DNA from: Enteractinococcus helveticum
Lineage (GTDB): Bacteria > Actinomycetota > Actinomycetes > Actinomycetales > Micrococcaceae
Reading direction: 5' to 3'
Assembly: GCF_001657475.1 (NCBI RefSeq)
Contig: NZ_LXEY01000022.1
Span: 1-64,000 of the forward strand
Length of the DNA: 64,000 bases
Under the pieces are notes generated by a model that was not told the origin of the DNA, ran no database searches, and saw only the letters and a program-made list of their open reading frames with translations. Shown here piece after piece: positions 43,802 to 53,000 of the stretch (the first letter of the stretch is position 1; each line of letters starts with the position of its first letter). Both the position numbers and the translations under genes were made by a program.

Positions 43802-44616
43802 TGCGCATCAGCTTTATTGGTTTAGGGCATCTCAACTCTGCGATCGTCGCCGGCCTGTTAGCCGATGGCTACGACCCAGAAAACCTTATTGCCACCACGC
43901 ATTCGGAAGCCTCCGCGGCCACCCGGCGCGAGGAATTTGGCATCTCGGTGACTGCCGAAGAAAACAACCCGGGAACCAATGCCCAGGCGGTGGCTGATGC
44001 CGACATCGTGGTGCTGGGAGTCAAACCGTTCCACATTGCGGAGACCGCACAGGCGTTGGCCGATGCGCTGCGTCCCGACACCGTGGTGGTTTCTGTTGCC
44101 GCCGGCACCACGCTGGCCACCCTCACCTCGGTGTTGCCCGAAGGCCAGCCCGTGGTGCGCACCATGCCCAACGTTGCACTGACCGTGGGCAAAGGTGTGG
44201 TGGGCCTGGCACGCGGGGCCACCGTCACCGATGCCCAAGTCACCCAGGTTGAACAACTCTTCGCCGCATCGGGTACCGTGTTCCAACTGTCCGAAAACCA
44301 ACTCAATGCATTAGGCGCGATGGCCGGTTCCGGACCGGGATACGTCTTCCGATTCGTCAACGCACTTGCTGCAGCCGGTGTGGAACTGGGGCTGGAAGAG
44401 CAGGTTGCCCAAGAACTGGCCCGTCTAACGGTGGTTGGCGCCGGGGCGATGTTGGATCACCACGACGCCGATCCCAGCGCCCTAGAAGACTCGATTGCTA
44501 CCGAAGGCGGCACCACACAAGCCGCGCTAAATTCGATGGACGCCAACGGATTCAATGACCTGATCATCAAGGCACTGCAGGCCAACGTCACTCGCTCCGA
44601 AGAACTCGGCGCTTAG
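43801..44616 (+). CDS. proC: Pyrroline-5-carboxylate reductase
   Basis: The 271-residue enzyme reduces P5C to proline with NAD(P)H. The Rossmann start is MRISFIGLGHLNSAIVAGL, followed by VLGVKPF, RTMPNVALTVGKG and, in the dimerisation domain, ALGAMAGSGPGYVFRF and ATEGGTTQAAL. The start is GTG 43801, sharing G with the stop of the previous gene. Only 4 nt overlap the end of the convergent FAD oxidoreductase gene. Confidence 0.94.
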   Translation: MRISFIGLGHLNSAIVAGLLADGYDPENLIATTHSEASAATRREEFGISVTAEENNPGTNAQAVADADIVVLGVKPFHIAETAQALADALRPDTVVVSVAAGTTLATLTSVLPEGQPVVRTMPNVALTVGKGVVGLARGATVTDAQVTQVEQLFAASGTVFQLSENQLNALGAMAGSGPGYVFRFVNALAAAGVELGLEEQVAQELARLTVVGAGAMLDHHDADPSALEDSIATEGGTTQAALNSMDANGFNDLIIKALQANVTRSEELGA

Positions 44617-46022
44617 CGTTCTAGATCCTCCAGCGCGCTGCGGGCCGCGTTATAGCCAGCCATCCCGTGAACCCCGGCGCCAGGGGGCGTGGCCGCAGAA
44701 CACAGATAGGCTCGCGCCGGACCCAACCGGTACGGGTTGAGTGCCGGGCGCGGACGGAACAACAGCTGGTCCATGGAATTGGCACCCGAAACGATATCCC
44801 CACCCACAAAGTTGGGGTTATCTGCCTCAAGGTCTGCGGTGGTGCGCGAACTGCGCGCCACAATCCGCTCGCGCACGCCGGGCGCGAAACGCTCCAGCTG
44901 GCGGATAATCAGCTCCGTGGCATCGTGCGGATACCCCGCGGGAACGTGCGCATACGCATCAACCGGGTGAATATTATTGTGCGCCCGACCTGGATCGGCC
45001 ACCGATTGCTGACCCACCAGCACAAACGGATTGCGCGGCATCTTGCCCTTGGCAATCTGTGCCTCGACGACGGCGATCTCCGCAAACGATCCGCCCACGT
45101 GTACCGTGCCAGCTCGACGTGCCGGTTCATATAGCCACGGGATACCACCCTCCACCGCCAAGCTCACCGGGGCCGCTGCCGACCCGTACCGGTAGCGTCG
45201 CAACCCAGATGCCACACGATCCGGCACGGCCGACCCGAGGATGTCTGCGGCTGCCGCCGGACCCGTATTGAGCATGACAATATCTGCGGTCGGAATATCG
45301 GCTACCGAACTGATATGGGCATCGGTAACCACCGTGGCACCATAGTGGTCTAACGCCTTGAGCATCGCATCAACAATCGCCTGCGAACCACCTTTGGCCA
45401 CCGGCCAACCCACCGCGTGTGCTGCTGCTAACAGGGTCGCTCCAATGGCCGAAGATCCCAGCGTGTGCAATGGTCGAAACGCGTGGGCGGCAACCCCCGC
45501 AAATAATGCCTGAGCCTCATCGGTCCTAAAGGCTTTGGCTAACACATTGGCCGGCAGTCCTGCTCGCATGCCAAAGCGCGCAAATCCAATGGGTGACTGC
45601 GGTAATTGCAGCATGGGGTGGACCACGTCGGCAGACAGTTTGGCAAAATGCCGGGCCAGGGGACCAAATAGCACCTGCCAGGCCGGATCACCCAGCTGTT
45701 GCACGGTGTGTTGAATCGAACGATGGGCAGCCGCCCCGCGCCCATAGTCCAGCGGGTGGGCATACTGAATCTCTGGCAGCGCCCATTCCAAACCGAAGGT
45801 ATCCAACTGCGCGTCCACCATAAATGCGTTATTGACCGACAGCGGGTGAAATCCGGCGCAATGGTCATGCATTAGGCCCGGCAGCGTGGCCTCAACCGAA
45901 CGAGCGCCACCACCCGGGATCGCGTTACGCTCATAGATGGTGACTTCAACCCCCGCCTTGGCCAGCGTCACCGCTGCCGCTAATCCATTGGGGCCCGAGC
46001 CAATCACATTGGCAGTCACCAT
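44613..46022 (-). CDS. Phytoene desaturase-like FAD-dependent oxidoreductase
   Basis: The 469-residue protein starts with an FAD-binding GSGPNGLAAAVTLAKAGVEV and ends with APPGAGVHGMAGYNAAR-like C-terminal FAD loop (PPGAGVHGMAGYNAA). It belongs to the amine oxidase/phytoene dehydrogenase-related group (COG1233). No carotenoid gene is nearby, so the substrate is open. ATG 46022 has GGAAGGCG about 11 nt upstream. It lies 24 nt after the trkA-like gene and is probably part of that operon. Confidence 0.82.
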   Translation of the reverse strand: MVTANVIGSGPNGLAAAVTLAKAGVEVTIYERNAIPGGGARSVEATLPGLMHDHCAGFHPLSVNNAFMVDAQLDTFGLEWALPEIQYAHPLDYGRGAAAHRSIQHTVQQLGDPAWQVLFGPLARHFAKLSADVVHPMLQLPQSPIGFARFGMRAGLPANVLAKAFRTDEAQALFAGVAAHAFRPLHTLGSSAIGATLLAAAHAVGWPVAKGGSQAIVDAMLKALDHYGATVVTDAHISSVADIPTADIVMLNTGPAAAADILGSAVPDRVASGLRRYRYGSAAAPVSLAVEGGIPWLYEPARRAGTVHVGGSFAEIAVVEAQIAKGKMPRNPFVLVGQQSVADPGRAHNNIHPVDAYAHVPAGYPHDATELIIRQLERFAPGVRERIVARSSRTTADLEADNPNFVGGDIVSGANSMDQLLFRPRPALNPYRLGPARAYLCSAATPPGAGVHGMAGYNAARSALEDLER

Positions 46023-46046
46023 AAAACGTTTCGCCTTCCGTGGGTG

Positions 46047-46706
46047 CTAAATCCGCTTGGCGAAGTCATCGACCCGATCTGTCGGACCCGCCACGAGCAT
46101 ATTGGTACCTTCCGGGAGTTTGGTGTCCATGGAAATATTTTGGAACTCCGCATCGGCCTCATAGGCCACGAGGGTCACCCCGTAGCGCTCTTTCAACCGT
46201 AATTCACGCACCGACCGATTCGCCAGTACCGGCGGCACCGAGATAATCGCCAGGGCATAATCGGGTGAGAACTCCGTGAAGTTCCGCATCGTGCCACTGA
46301 GCAGATGCGCGGTGCGCTCACCAGCTTCTTGTTCCGGATAAATCACATGATTCGCGCCAATGCGCTCCAAGATTTCACCGTGCGAGCGCGTAATCGCCTT
46401 GGCCCAAATATTCGTGATGCCCAAATCCACCAGATTCGCCACGGTCAGCACCGAATTTTCCACCGACGTACCAATGCCGACGACGGCGGTCTCAAACTGA
46501 TCCGCGCCCACCTGCTCCAGCGCCGTGATGTCAGTGGCATCGGCCTGCACAATGGTGGTAAAGGCATCCGCGAAGTGCTGGACAATGTTCCGATCCTGCT
46601 CCAGTGCCATGATTTCTCGTCCCAACTCGGTCAACTCGCGAGCCAGGGCCGAACCAAAGCGGCCCAGCCCGATCACTAATACTGGAGAATCTAATGGTCT
46701 AGCCAA
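46047..46706 (-). CDS. TrkA/KtrA family potassium uptake regulator
   Basis: The 219-residue cytoplasmic protein has an RCK domain with VLVIGLGRFGSALARELTELG (nucleotide-binding GxGxxG) and a C-terminal RCK_C half (ANRSVRELRLKERYGVTLVAY). It would gate the adjacent TrkH-type channel in response to ATP/ADP or NAD(H). The start is TTG 46706, supported by AAAGG 8 nt upstream; no ATG or GTG is available near. It overlaps the end of the TrkH gene by 8 nt. Confidence 0.9.
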   Translation of the reverse strand: MARPLDSPVLVIGLGRFGSALARELTELGREIMALEQDRNIVQHFADAFTTIVQADATDITALEQVGADQFETAVVGIGTSVENSVLTVANLVDLGITNIWAKAITRSHGEILERIGANHVIYPEQEAGERTAHLLSGTMRNFTEFSPDYALAIISVPPVLANRSVRELRLKERYGVTLVAYEADAEFQNISMDTKLPEGTNMLVAGPTDRVDDFAKRI

Positions 46707-48087
46707 TGATCGGCCTTTCTGTTGGGAAACGGTATAACGTCTTTTGTTGACGGATCGTCAAACCCGTGGCAAAAGTAATGGTGCCCACGCGTCCAATGAA
46801 CATCACCGCGATCAAAATCCACTTGCCGGCATCGGGCGCACTCGCCGTCAACCCGGTAGAAAGTCCCACGGTGCCAAAGGCTGAGAGCACCTCAAACAGT
46901 GTGGTTTCTAAATCGGCTCCGGTCACCCAGGTCAACAGCACCACGGCGGTCAATACGACGACGGCCCCGGCCATCAGCACGGCCACCGCCACCCGGATGA
47001 TGCTCACCGGCAGCTCCCGCCGGTGTACGCGGATGTGCTCGTCACCGCGAATCTCGGTTACGATCGCCAACAGCAACACGGCCAGTGTGGTGACCTTGAT
47101 GCCACCGGCCGTTGAGCCGGAACCGCCGCCGATAAACATCAACACGTTGGTCACCAGCAGGGTCTGATCTGTTTGGGCGGTCACCTCGTAGGTATTGAAT
47201 CCACCCGACCGTGTCATGCCCGAGGCAAAGATTGCGTTATGTAGTTTATCGACCGTACCCATCGGTCCCAGGGTCGCAGGGTTATTCCACTCAAAGATCG
47301 CCAGTACCACGGCACCACCAAACAGCAGGATGGCCGTCATTTCCAAGGTAAGCCGGGTGTGCAGATTCATTCGAGCTTTGTGAAACACCATCCGGTAGAG
47401 CATGTACACCACCGGAAAGCCCAGCGCGCCAGCAAAGACACCAACGTTAATCGTTGTCATGATCAGTGGGTGTGTCAGGCTGGTGGTATCCAGGACAAAT
47501 CCGGCATTCGAAAACGCCGAGACCGAATAAAACACGGCGTGAAAGATCCCCTCACCAATCCCAAGTGACTCCACAAACACCGGGAGCATCACCAGCGTCA
47601 GCAGCGCTTCAATCGATAAGGTCACCACGAAAACGGTCAACAGCAGGGCCGGGACTTCACCCAGTTTTGACACACCCAGGGATTCGGTCGATAACAACCG
47701 GGTGCGTAGGCTCAACCGTCGCGAGACCACCAGCGTCAACCAGGCGCCCAGCGTGACGATCCCCAACCCGCCGGTTTGGATGGCCGCAAGGATCACGACC
47801 TGGCCAGCAAAGGAATAAAATTCCGGATCCTGTGAGGTCAGCCCGGTCACGGTCACCGCCGAGGTGGCCGTGACCGCCGCATCGACCAACGACATCGGGT
47901 GGCGATCGGCCGAAGCCCACGGCAGCGCCAACAGTGCCGTGAACACACTGATCACAAGCACAAAAGCGGACACGGCCGCCCGAGCCGGGTGGCCAGCGAA
48001 GACCATGGTAAAGGTACGCGAGAATCGCACCGCGCCGCTGGTCTGGCGGTGCAGTCGAGCACCGGGGGAGTAACGAGACTGTTTCAC
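46699..48087 (-). CDS. TrkH/KtrB family potassium transporter
   Basis: The 462-residue membrane protein has the four-fold K+ channel-like repeat: VTVTGLTSQD, SAFSNAGFVLD, TRSGGFNTYE and SAFGTVGLSTG are the four P-loops with the conserved Gly. Together with the TrkA-like protein it forms a K+ uptake system (Ktr type). The start is GTG 48087 with GAGGAAG about 10 nt upstream. It diverges from the AcuC-type gene. Confidence 0.92.
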   Translation of the reverse strand: MKQSRYSPGARLHRQTSGAVRFSRTFTMVFAGHPARAAVSAFVLVISVFTALLALPWASADRHPMSLVDAAVTATSAVTVTGLTSQDPEFYSFAGQVVILAAIQTGGLGIVTLGAWLTLVVSRRLSLRTRLLSTESLGVSKLGEVPALLLTVFVVTLSIEALLTLVMLPVFVESLGIGEGIFHAVFYSVSAFSNAGFVLDTTSLTHPLIMTTINVGVFAGALGFPVVYMLYRMVFHKARMNLHTRLTLEMTAILLFGGAVVLAIFEWNNPATLGPMGTVDKLHNAIFASGMTRSGGFNTYEVTAQTDQTLLVTNVLMFIGGGSGSTAGGIKVTTLAVLLLAIVTEIRGDEHIRVHRRELPVSIIRVAVAVLMAGAVVVLTAVVLLTWVTGADLETTLFEVLSAFGTVGLSTGLTASAPDAGKWILIAVMFIGRVGTITFATGLTIRQQKTLYRFPTERPIIG

Positions 48088-48210
48088 TGGTTACATCTTC
48101 CTCGCAAAAGCCCCTGATCACCAGTCTTGGGGCCATGTGTCGGGGCCGCACCGCTTCACAATCCTTGGTTTAGACCCCTTTGACAACCCAACAACCTACG
48201 CTAGTTGGTG

Positions 48211-49452
48211 ATGGAAAACACAGCTGGACTCCGTAGTGCTCTGGTGTGGGACGACGCGTTTTTGAATTATCGCTTCTCGGATACCCACCCGATGAATCCG
48301 GTGCGCCTCAAACTCACGCACCGCTTAGCCAAAGCCCTTGGGGTCTTAGACCGGACACGCCTGGTTCAGCTGAAACCGCCAGTGGCCACCGACGCTGAAC
48401 TGGCCACCGTGCATTCGATCGAGTACATCGCCCAGGTCAAAGCCGCATCTCGTGACGCCGAAGCCCCCGATGCGGCAACCAATGGCAATCTTGCCCGGGT
48501 ATATGAAGCCATCGGATTGGGCACCGAGGACTGTCCGGTCTTTGCTGATCTGCACGCCTCATCGGCACGCATCGCCGGTGGCACCCTGATCGCAGCTAAA
48601 GCCATCTGGAATAACGAGGTCGATCGCGCCGTAAACTTTGCCGGCGGCATGCACCACGCGCAGCGGTCTGCTGCCTCCGGATTTTGTATTTATAACGACG
48701 CCGCACTGGCCATTCAGTGGATGCTAGACCAAGGCGCCGAACGGATCGCCTACGTCGACCTCGACGCCCACCACGGTGACGGCGTTGAACAAGCCTTCTG
48801 GAATGATCCGCGCGTGCTCACCATATCCATTCACGAAACTGGCCTGCTGTTGTTCCCCGGAACCGGCTTTGCCAAAGACATTGGTGGCACCGCAGCAGAA
48901 GGGACGGCCGTCAACGTCGCAGTGCCCGCCTCGGTTTCAGACGCCGGGTTCTTGCGAGCAGCTCACGCCGTCGTCCCACAATTACTGCGTGCATTTCAAC
49001 CCCAGGTGCTGGTGACGCAACACGGTGCCGATGGCCACCGTCATGACCCACTTGCTGACTTGAATCTTTCGGTCGACGGACAGCGCCAGCTGATGCTGGA
49101 TGCTTGTGACTGGGCCGAAGATTTTGCTGGGGGCAAATGGTTAGCGCTGGGCGGGGGAGGGTATAGCCCGATGAAGGTTGTGCCGCGAGCCTGGGCGCAC
49201 CTGGTGGCGATTGCTGCCGACACGCCGATTTCGCCGCGCACAGAAATTCCGCAGGAATGGCGCGAGTTGGCCGCCCAAGAGCTTGGCATCGAAAATATTG
49301 ATGATGTCGTGACAACCATGTCAGATGATGCTGACGTGTGGTGGCGTTCCTGGGAGGTCGGATATGATCCCGCGGATGCGACCGATCAATCGATTATGGC
49401 GACCCGTAAGGCGGTGTTTCCATTTCATGGATTGGATCCGTGGTTCGACTAA
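48211..49452 (+). CDS. Histone deacetylase-like protein (acetoin utilization AcuC type)
   Basis: The 413-residue zinc-dependent deacetylase has HPMNPVRLKLTH, MHHAQRSAASGFCIYND, VDLDAHHGDGVEQAF and HGADGHRHDPLADL, with LGGGGYSP at the end; these give the His, Asp and Tyr of the class I HDAC fold. AcuC in Bacillus deacetylates and reactivates acetyl-CoA synthetase. TACGCT at 48197-48202 lies 8 nt before ATG 48211 (5 nt before GTG 48208), so a leaderless transcript is possible. The gene stands alone between trkH and the BldC-like gene. Confidence 0.9.
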   Translation: MENTAGLRSALVWDDAFLNYRFSDTHPMNPVRLKLTHRLAKALGVLDRTRLVQLKPPVATDAELATVHSIEYIAQVKAASRDAEAPDAATNGNLARVYEAIGLGTEDCPVFADLHASSARIAGGTLIAAKAIWNNEVDRAVNFAGGMHHAQRSAASGFCIYNDAALAIQWMLDQGAERIAYVDLDAHHGDGVEQAFWNDPRVLTISIHETGLLLFPGTGFAKDIGGTAAEGTAVNVAVPASVSDAGFLRAAHAVVPQLLRAFQPQVLVTQHGADGHRHDPLADLNLSVDGQRQLMLDACDWAEDFAGGKWLALGGGGYSPMKVVPRAWAHLVAIAADTPISPRTEIPQEWRELAAQELGIENIDDVVTTMSDDADVWWRSWEVGYDPADATDQSIMATRKAVFPFHGLDPWFD

Positions 49453-49574
49453 TGAACGCTTGCAATCCAATCTGTAAGCTATTATTAATGTCTAATGGTG
49501 GTTGCCGCCTTCACTTTGAACTTCCCCTCAGGCTAAAACCCCGTCCTTGAGGGAACGTTAAAGGAGTATTAACC

Positions 49575-49778
49575 GTGGCGGAGAATTTCGCAAATGCCAA
49601 ATTCATGACGGTCACTGAAGTTGCCGACATGATGCGTGTATCACGTATGACCGTATATCGGATGATTCACGCTGGTGACCTGCCGGCTGTGCGGTTTGGA
49701 CGTTCCTACCGTGTGCCGCAAGAAGCGGTGCAAGCCATAGTTTCCGATACGGATGCGGCCACCGGTACCGACGAATAG
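49575..49778 (+). CDS. BldC-like MerR-type DNA-binding protein
   Basis: The 67-residue protein is a single winged-helix domain: MTVTEVADMMRVSRMTVYRMI then HAGDLPAVRFGRSYRVPQ, as in BldC of Streptomyces and in Rv0500A of M. tuberculosis. BldC binds direct repeats cooperatively and controls development; here the targets are unknown. The start is GTG 49575 after AAAGGAG. A short hairpin-forming stretch (ccctca and tgaggg arms, about 49525-49553) lies in its leader. In related genomes it is followed by a very small Arg/Lys-rich ribosomal protein gene; none is seen here. Confidence 0.9.
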   Translation: MAENFANAKFMTVTEVADMMRVSRMTVYRMIHAGDLPAVRFGRSYRVPQEAVQAIVSDTDAATGTDE

Positions 49779-49803
49779 CCCACAAGAATTTTTCACCACA
49801 TAC

Positions 49804-49830
49804 AGCCGCCTCTTGCAGGCGGCTTTGTGT
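49804..49830 (+). terminator. Intrinsic terminator after the BldC-like gene
   Basis: An 8-bp G+C-rich stem (49804-49811 with 49817-49824) and a 5-nt loop are followed by a T-rich tail. It ends only about 25 nt before the glutaredoxin-like gene. Confidence 0.8.
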
Positions 49831-49854
49831 TTAGCACAACGAAAGAAGCCTTCA

Positions 49855-50100
49855 GTGGACCTGAAACTGCTGACCAAGCCGGAATGTCACTTGTGCGCTG
49901 CCGCCAAGCAGACCATGGACGAGATCACGTCCGAATACAACATCGGTTGGCAAGAGATCTCCACCACCGACCACCCCGAACTGGCTGAACAATTTGCCGA
50001 AGAAATTCCGGTGCTGTTCATTAACGACAAACAACGCGACTTTTGGGTGATCGACCCGGCACGTCTGCGATTGATGATTGAAGCCGGACTGGAATCATGA
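49855..50100 (+). CDS. Glutaredoxin-like protein
   Basis: An 81-residue thioredoxin-fold protein with the redox motif CHLC (KPECHLCAAAK) at the first helix and the cis-Pro in EIPVLFIND. It is of the DUF836/glutaredoxin 2 kind. The start is GTG 49855, with AAAGAAG upstream; a longer frame from 49753 overlaps the BldC-like gene and its terminator. The stop overlaps the rex start (ATGA), so redox sensing and redox chemistry are coupled in one operon. Confidence 0.85.
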   Translation: MDLKLLTKPECHLCAAAKQTMDEITSEYNIGWQEISTTDHPELAEQFAEEIPVLFINDKQRDFWVIDPARLRLMIEAGLES

Positions 50101-50732
50101 CCGATCAGCCCCAGGCCAAGAAACTGTCGACTCGAACACTGTCTCGACTGCCGCAATACTTACACTATCTGGATGCCCTGCGAGCAGCGGGTATTGCATA
50201 TGTAACCTCTGCGAAGCTTGCCAAAGCCCTGGGCTGCTCGGATGCCCTGACCCGTAAGGACGTCGCCGCCCTGGGCCACAGCGGTCGAGCAGGGCTTGGC
50301 TACTCGGTGGACGCGCTGCGCTACACGATCGCTCGCATCCTTGGGGTGACCAGCGGCCGGCGCGTGCTATTAGTCGGCGCCGGTAATCTGGGTACCGCAC
50401 TGATGTCCTATGAGGGCTTTGGAGACCGCGGCATGCACATTACCGCGGTGGCCGATAGCGATCCGGCCAAGATTGGCACGACCATCAACGGGTACACGAT
50501 TTTGGATATTCACGACATCGGCACCGACCACGATATGGAACTAGCCATCGTGGCGGTGCCGGGTGATGTCGCTCAAGAGGTTGCCGACATCCTGGTCGAG
50601 GCCGGGATTACCGGGATCCTGAATTTTGCGCCCCGCAGACTCCAGGTTCCGGATCATGTCAAGGTACAAACAGTAGACCTATCCGCAGAACTGCAGATTT
50701 TAGCGTTTCATCGCGATGGGGCATCAGGGTAG
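50097..50732 (+). CDS. rex: Redox-sensing transcriptional repressor Rex
   Basis: The 211-residue repressor has a winged helix (RTLSRLPQYLHYLDALRAAG, SAKLAKALGCSDALTRKD) and a Rossmann domain that senses the NADH/NAD ratio (VGAGNLGTALMSYEGF). Rex usually represses respiration and fermentation genes under high NAD. I did not find a clear Rex operator (TTGTGAA-N4-TTCACAA) in the window. In Streptomyces rex precedes hemA; here the next gene is a convergent membrane protein. Confidence 0.94.
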   Translation: MTDQPQAKKLSTRTLSRLPQYLHYLDALRAAGIAYVTSAKLAKALGCSDALTRKDVAALGHSGRAGLGYSVDALRYTIARILGVTSGRRVLLVGAGNLGTALMSYEGFGDRGMHITAVADSDPAKIGTTINGYTILDIHDIGTDHDMELAIVAVPGDVAQEVADILVEAGITGILNFAPRRLQVPDHVKVQTVDLSAELQILAFHRDGASG

Positions 50733-51550
50733 GCGCGCTTTGCGGCTTTCTGCCAGGCCTTACGACGGAAGTACTCGGTGGATGAGGGGAGCCACGCAAA
50801 GACGATCCCCACAATGCCCAGCACAACAGCCAGAGCAGAGAACGCTCCAGATAATGGTGTGACAAAGCTGAGACTCAACAGCGACAGCACCGCAAAGATG
50901 GTGCCGATGATGCGCGCTGAGCGCCAACCGTGCCGGATTCCCAGTGCCACCAGGACATACATGATCAAAACGATGACCGCTTGGCCAATCATCGCCGCGC
51001 TCATCATCGGGGAATTCAGGTACGCCTCGACACTTTGAAATGGCGCCTCGGACAGCATCGGGCCAAGGACACTTTCCAATAGGGCAATGTCGTCATCACT
51101 GTAGCCACGGTTGGGCAACGGAACCGTAACCAAAATGGATAACAGATACGCGACCCCGGCAACGAGGATAGACCAAAATGAGGTGTTGACGGACTTTGCT
51201 CGGGCCGGTTCTTTGGCCATATCCGGGTGGAGCTGTGGTCCACCCAAAGGCTGACCATATGGGGCGCCAGGCTGTTGAAAACCGGGTTGGCCATAGCCTG
51301 GTTGTTGATATCCGGGCTGCTGCGGTCCAGGAGCCTGATACCCAGGATATTGGCCGCTGGCTGGCGGTTGAGCACCACCCTGCGGTCCGTATTCTGATGC
51401 CCCGGGCTGCGGCTGTCCCTGAGGACCATACTCGGAGGGATTTTGAGCACCCGGCGACTGCGACTGGAATTTCTGCTGGTGTGCGGTCAGCTCATCACCG
51501 GTCAACCGCACGCCATAGTCTGGCTGCTTTTTGGGCTGTTTGTCGTTCAT
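50708..51550 (-). CDS. Proline/glutamine-rich N-terminal, multi-helix membrane protein
   Basis: The 280-residue protein has a long Gly/Pro/Gln/Tyr-rich N-terminal half (about 40-130, repeats such as QQPGYQQPGYGQPGF) and four membrane helices in its C-terminal half (about 145-165, 190-225, 235-255). This layout is common in actinobacterial membrane proteins of unknown function, with the repeat region cytoplasmic. ATG 51550 has GAAAGG 7 nt upstream. Its 3' end overlaps rex by 25 nt (convergent). Confidence 0.75.
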   Translation of the reverse strand: MNDKQPKKQPDYGVRLTGDELTAHQQKFQSQSPGAQNPSEYGPQGQPQPGASEYGPQGGAQPPASGQYPGYQAPGPQQPGYQQPGYGQPGFQQPGAPYGQPLGGPQLHPDMAKEPARAKSVNTSFWSILVAGVAYLLSILVTVPLPNRGYSDDDIALLESVLGPMLSEAPFQSVEAYLNSPMMSAAMIGQAVIVLIMYVLVALGIRHGWRSARIIGTIFAVLSLLSLSFVTPLSGAFSALAVVLGIVGIVFAWLPSSTEYFRRKAWQKAAKRAYPDAPSR

Positions 51551-51707
51551 CACAAGCCTTTCAATAATTTCTTGTCTCCATCCTAACGACTCGTCAGGCC
51601 CCAAGAAGCCACCTGCTGGAGCAAAATTCTTACCCGGTAGCTTAAGCACCCTGTGCTAGAGGACCTTCGGCCAAAGGGTCGGTGAACTCTATGCAAAAAT
51701 AAGCGGT

Positions 51708-52352
51708 ATGACAGTTAGCGTGCATCTGGTTCGCCACGGCGAAGTATTTAATCCTGACAAGGTGCTCTACGGTCGTCTTGCTGGGTTCGGACTCTCAGAA
51801 CTCGGTCAGCAGATGGCCCAAGAACTTGCCGACGGTTGGAGCCAGACACCGGCCATCCTGGTCTCATCACCGCTGCAGCGCGCTCAAGAAACCATCGCCC
51901 CGCTGGCCAAAAAATTTGACCTCGACGTGCGCCTGGAAACCCGTGTCCTTGAAGCAGAAAATAAATTTGAAGGCCTCTCCGACATGCGCCGTCGTTTGCG
52001 CAGCCCGAAACTGTGGCCGCTGGTTATCAACCCCATGCGCCCGTCGTGGGGTGAACCGTATGCCCAGCAAGCAGCCCGCATGGCTGGGGCAATCCAAGAT
52101 CTGCGCGATGAACTCATGACGACGTACGGGCCAGGCTCTTGCGCAATTGTGGTGTCTCACCAGCTGCCCATTTGGGTGACTCGACTCTCGGCCGAGGGCA
52201 AGGTCCTGGCACACGATCCGCGCCGTCGTGAGTGCTCGTTGGCATCGGTTACAAGTTTTGAATTCGCACCTGGACAACGCATTCCAACCGTGCACTACAC
52301 CGAACCGGTTGAACACCTGAGTAAACAAGCCGCTGCTTTACCAGGCGCCTAA
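51708..52352 (+). CDS. Histidine phosphatase family protein
   Basis: The 214-residue protein begins VHLVRHGEVFNPD with the catalytic RHG, then SSPLQRAQET and VVSHQLPIWV for the second catalytic His. It belongs to the phosphoglycerate mutase-like branch. It lies at the head of the cytochrome c assembly group, as in mycobacteria (Rv0525), but its substrate is not known. ATG 51708 is the first start; no strong ribosome binding site is visible. Confidence 0.9.
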   Translation: MTVSVHLVRHGEVFNPDKVLYGRLAGFGLSELGQQMAQELADGWSQTPAILVSSPLQRAQETIAPLAKKFDLDVRLETRVLEAENKFEGLSDMRRRLRSPKLWPLVINPMRPSWGEPYAQQAARMAGAIQDLRDELMTTYGPGSCAIVVSHQLPIWVTRLSAEGKVLAHDPRRRECSLASVTSFEFAPGQRIPTVHYTEPVEHLSKQAAALPGA

Positions 52353-52415
52353 ACACTCAGGAACTACTCAGTAACCGGAATTAGACTCTAGCGCGGTATT
52401 GGAAAGGGAGAACTT

Positions 52416-53000
52416 GTGAGCAATAAGACGTCACGCGCACTGATCGGCCTAGCCATCGCCGGGTCGGCTTTGCTAACGGCGTGTGCATCGGATGACCCGC
52501 TGGCCGCCCAGGCAGGCAACTCCGGTGGCAAAAACTACATCGCCGGCGATGGCTCCGTCATGGAACTGGCCGTTGATGACCGCGGCGAAAGCGTAGAATT
52601 TTCCGGTCAAACATTCGACGGCGACACCATCTCCACCGAGACCCTCGAGGGTCCGGCCTTGGTGAACTTCTGGTACGCCTCATGTGCTCCCTGCCGTGTA
52701 GAAGCCCCCGACTTGGCCAATCTGAGCCAAGAATTCGGTGACGACGTTAGCTTCGTCGGTGTCAACGTGCGCGACGCCGCCGAAACGGCCGCAGCTTTTG
52801 AACGCAACTTCAACATCGAATACCCCTCAATTGAAGGTCGTGACGGCAAAATCCTGCTCGACTTCGCCGACTACGTGCCACCACAGGCCGTTCCAACCAC
52901 GCTGATTCTGGATGAAGAAGGCCGCGTAGCCGCCCGCGTTCTGGGTGCCGTGGAACATTCCACGTTGAAATCACTGCTGACCGGTGTGGTGGATGAATGA
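52416..53000 (+). CDS. ResA/TlpA-like thiol-disulfide oxidoreductase lipoprotein
   Basis: The 194-residue protein has a type II signal peptide with lipobox LLTAC (Cys about 23) and a thioredoxin fold with the motif WYASCAPCRVEAP. In cytochrome c maturation (system II) such proteins reduce the heme-binding Cys pairs of apocytochrome outside the membrane. The start is GTG 52416 after AAAGGGAG. The stop overlaps the ccdA start in ATGA. Confidence 0.92.
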   Translation: MSNKTSRALIGLAIAGSALLTACASDDPLAAQAGNSGGKNYIAGDGSVMELAVDDRGESVEFSGQTFDGDTISTETLEGPALVNFWYASCAPCRVEAPDLANLSQEFGDDVSFVGVNVRDAAETAAAFERNFNIEYPSIEGRDGKILLDFADYVPPQAVPTTLILDEEGRVAARVLGAVEHSTLKSLLTGVVDE

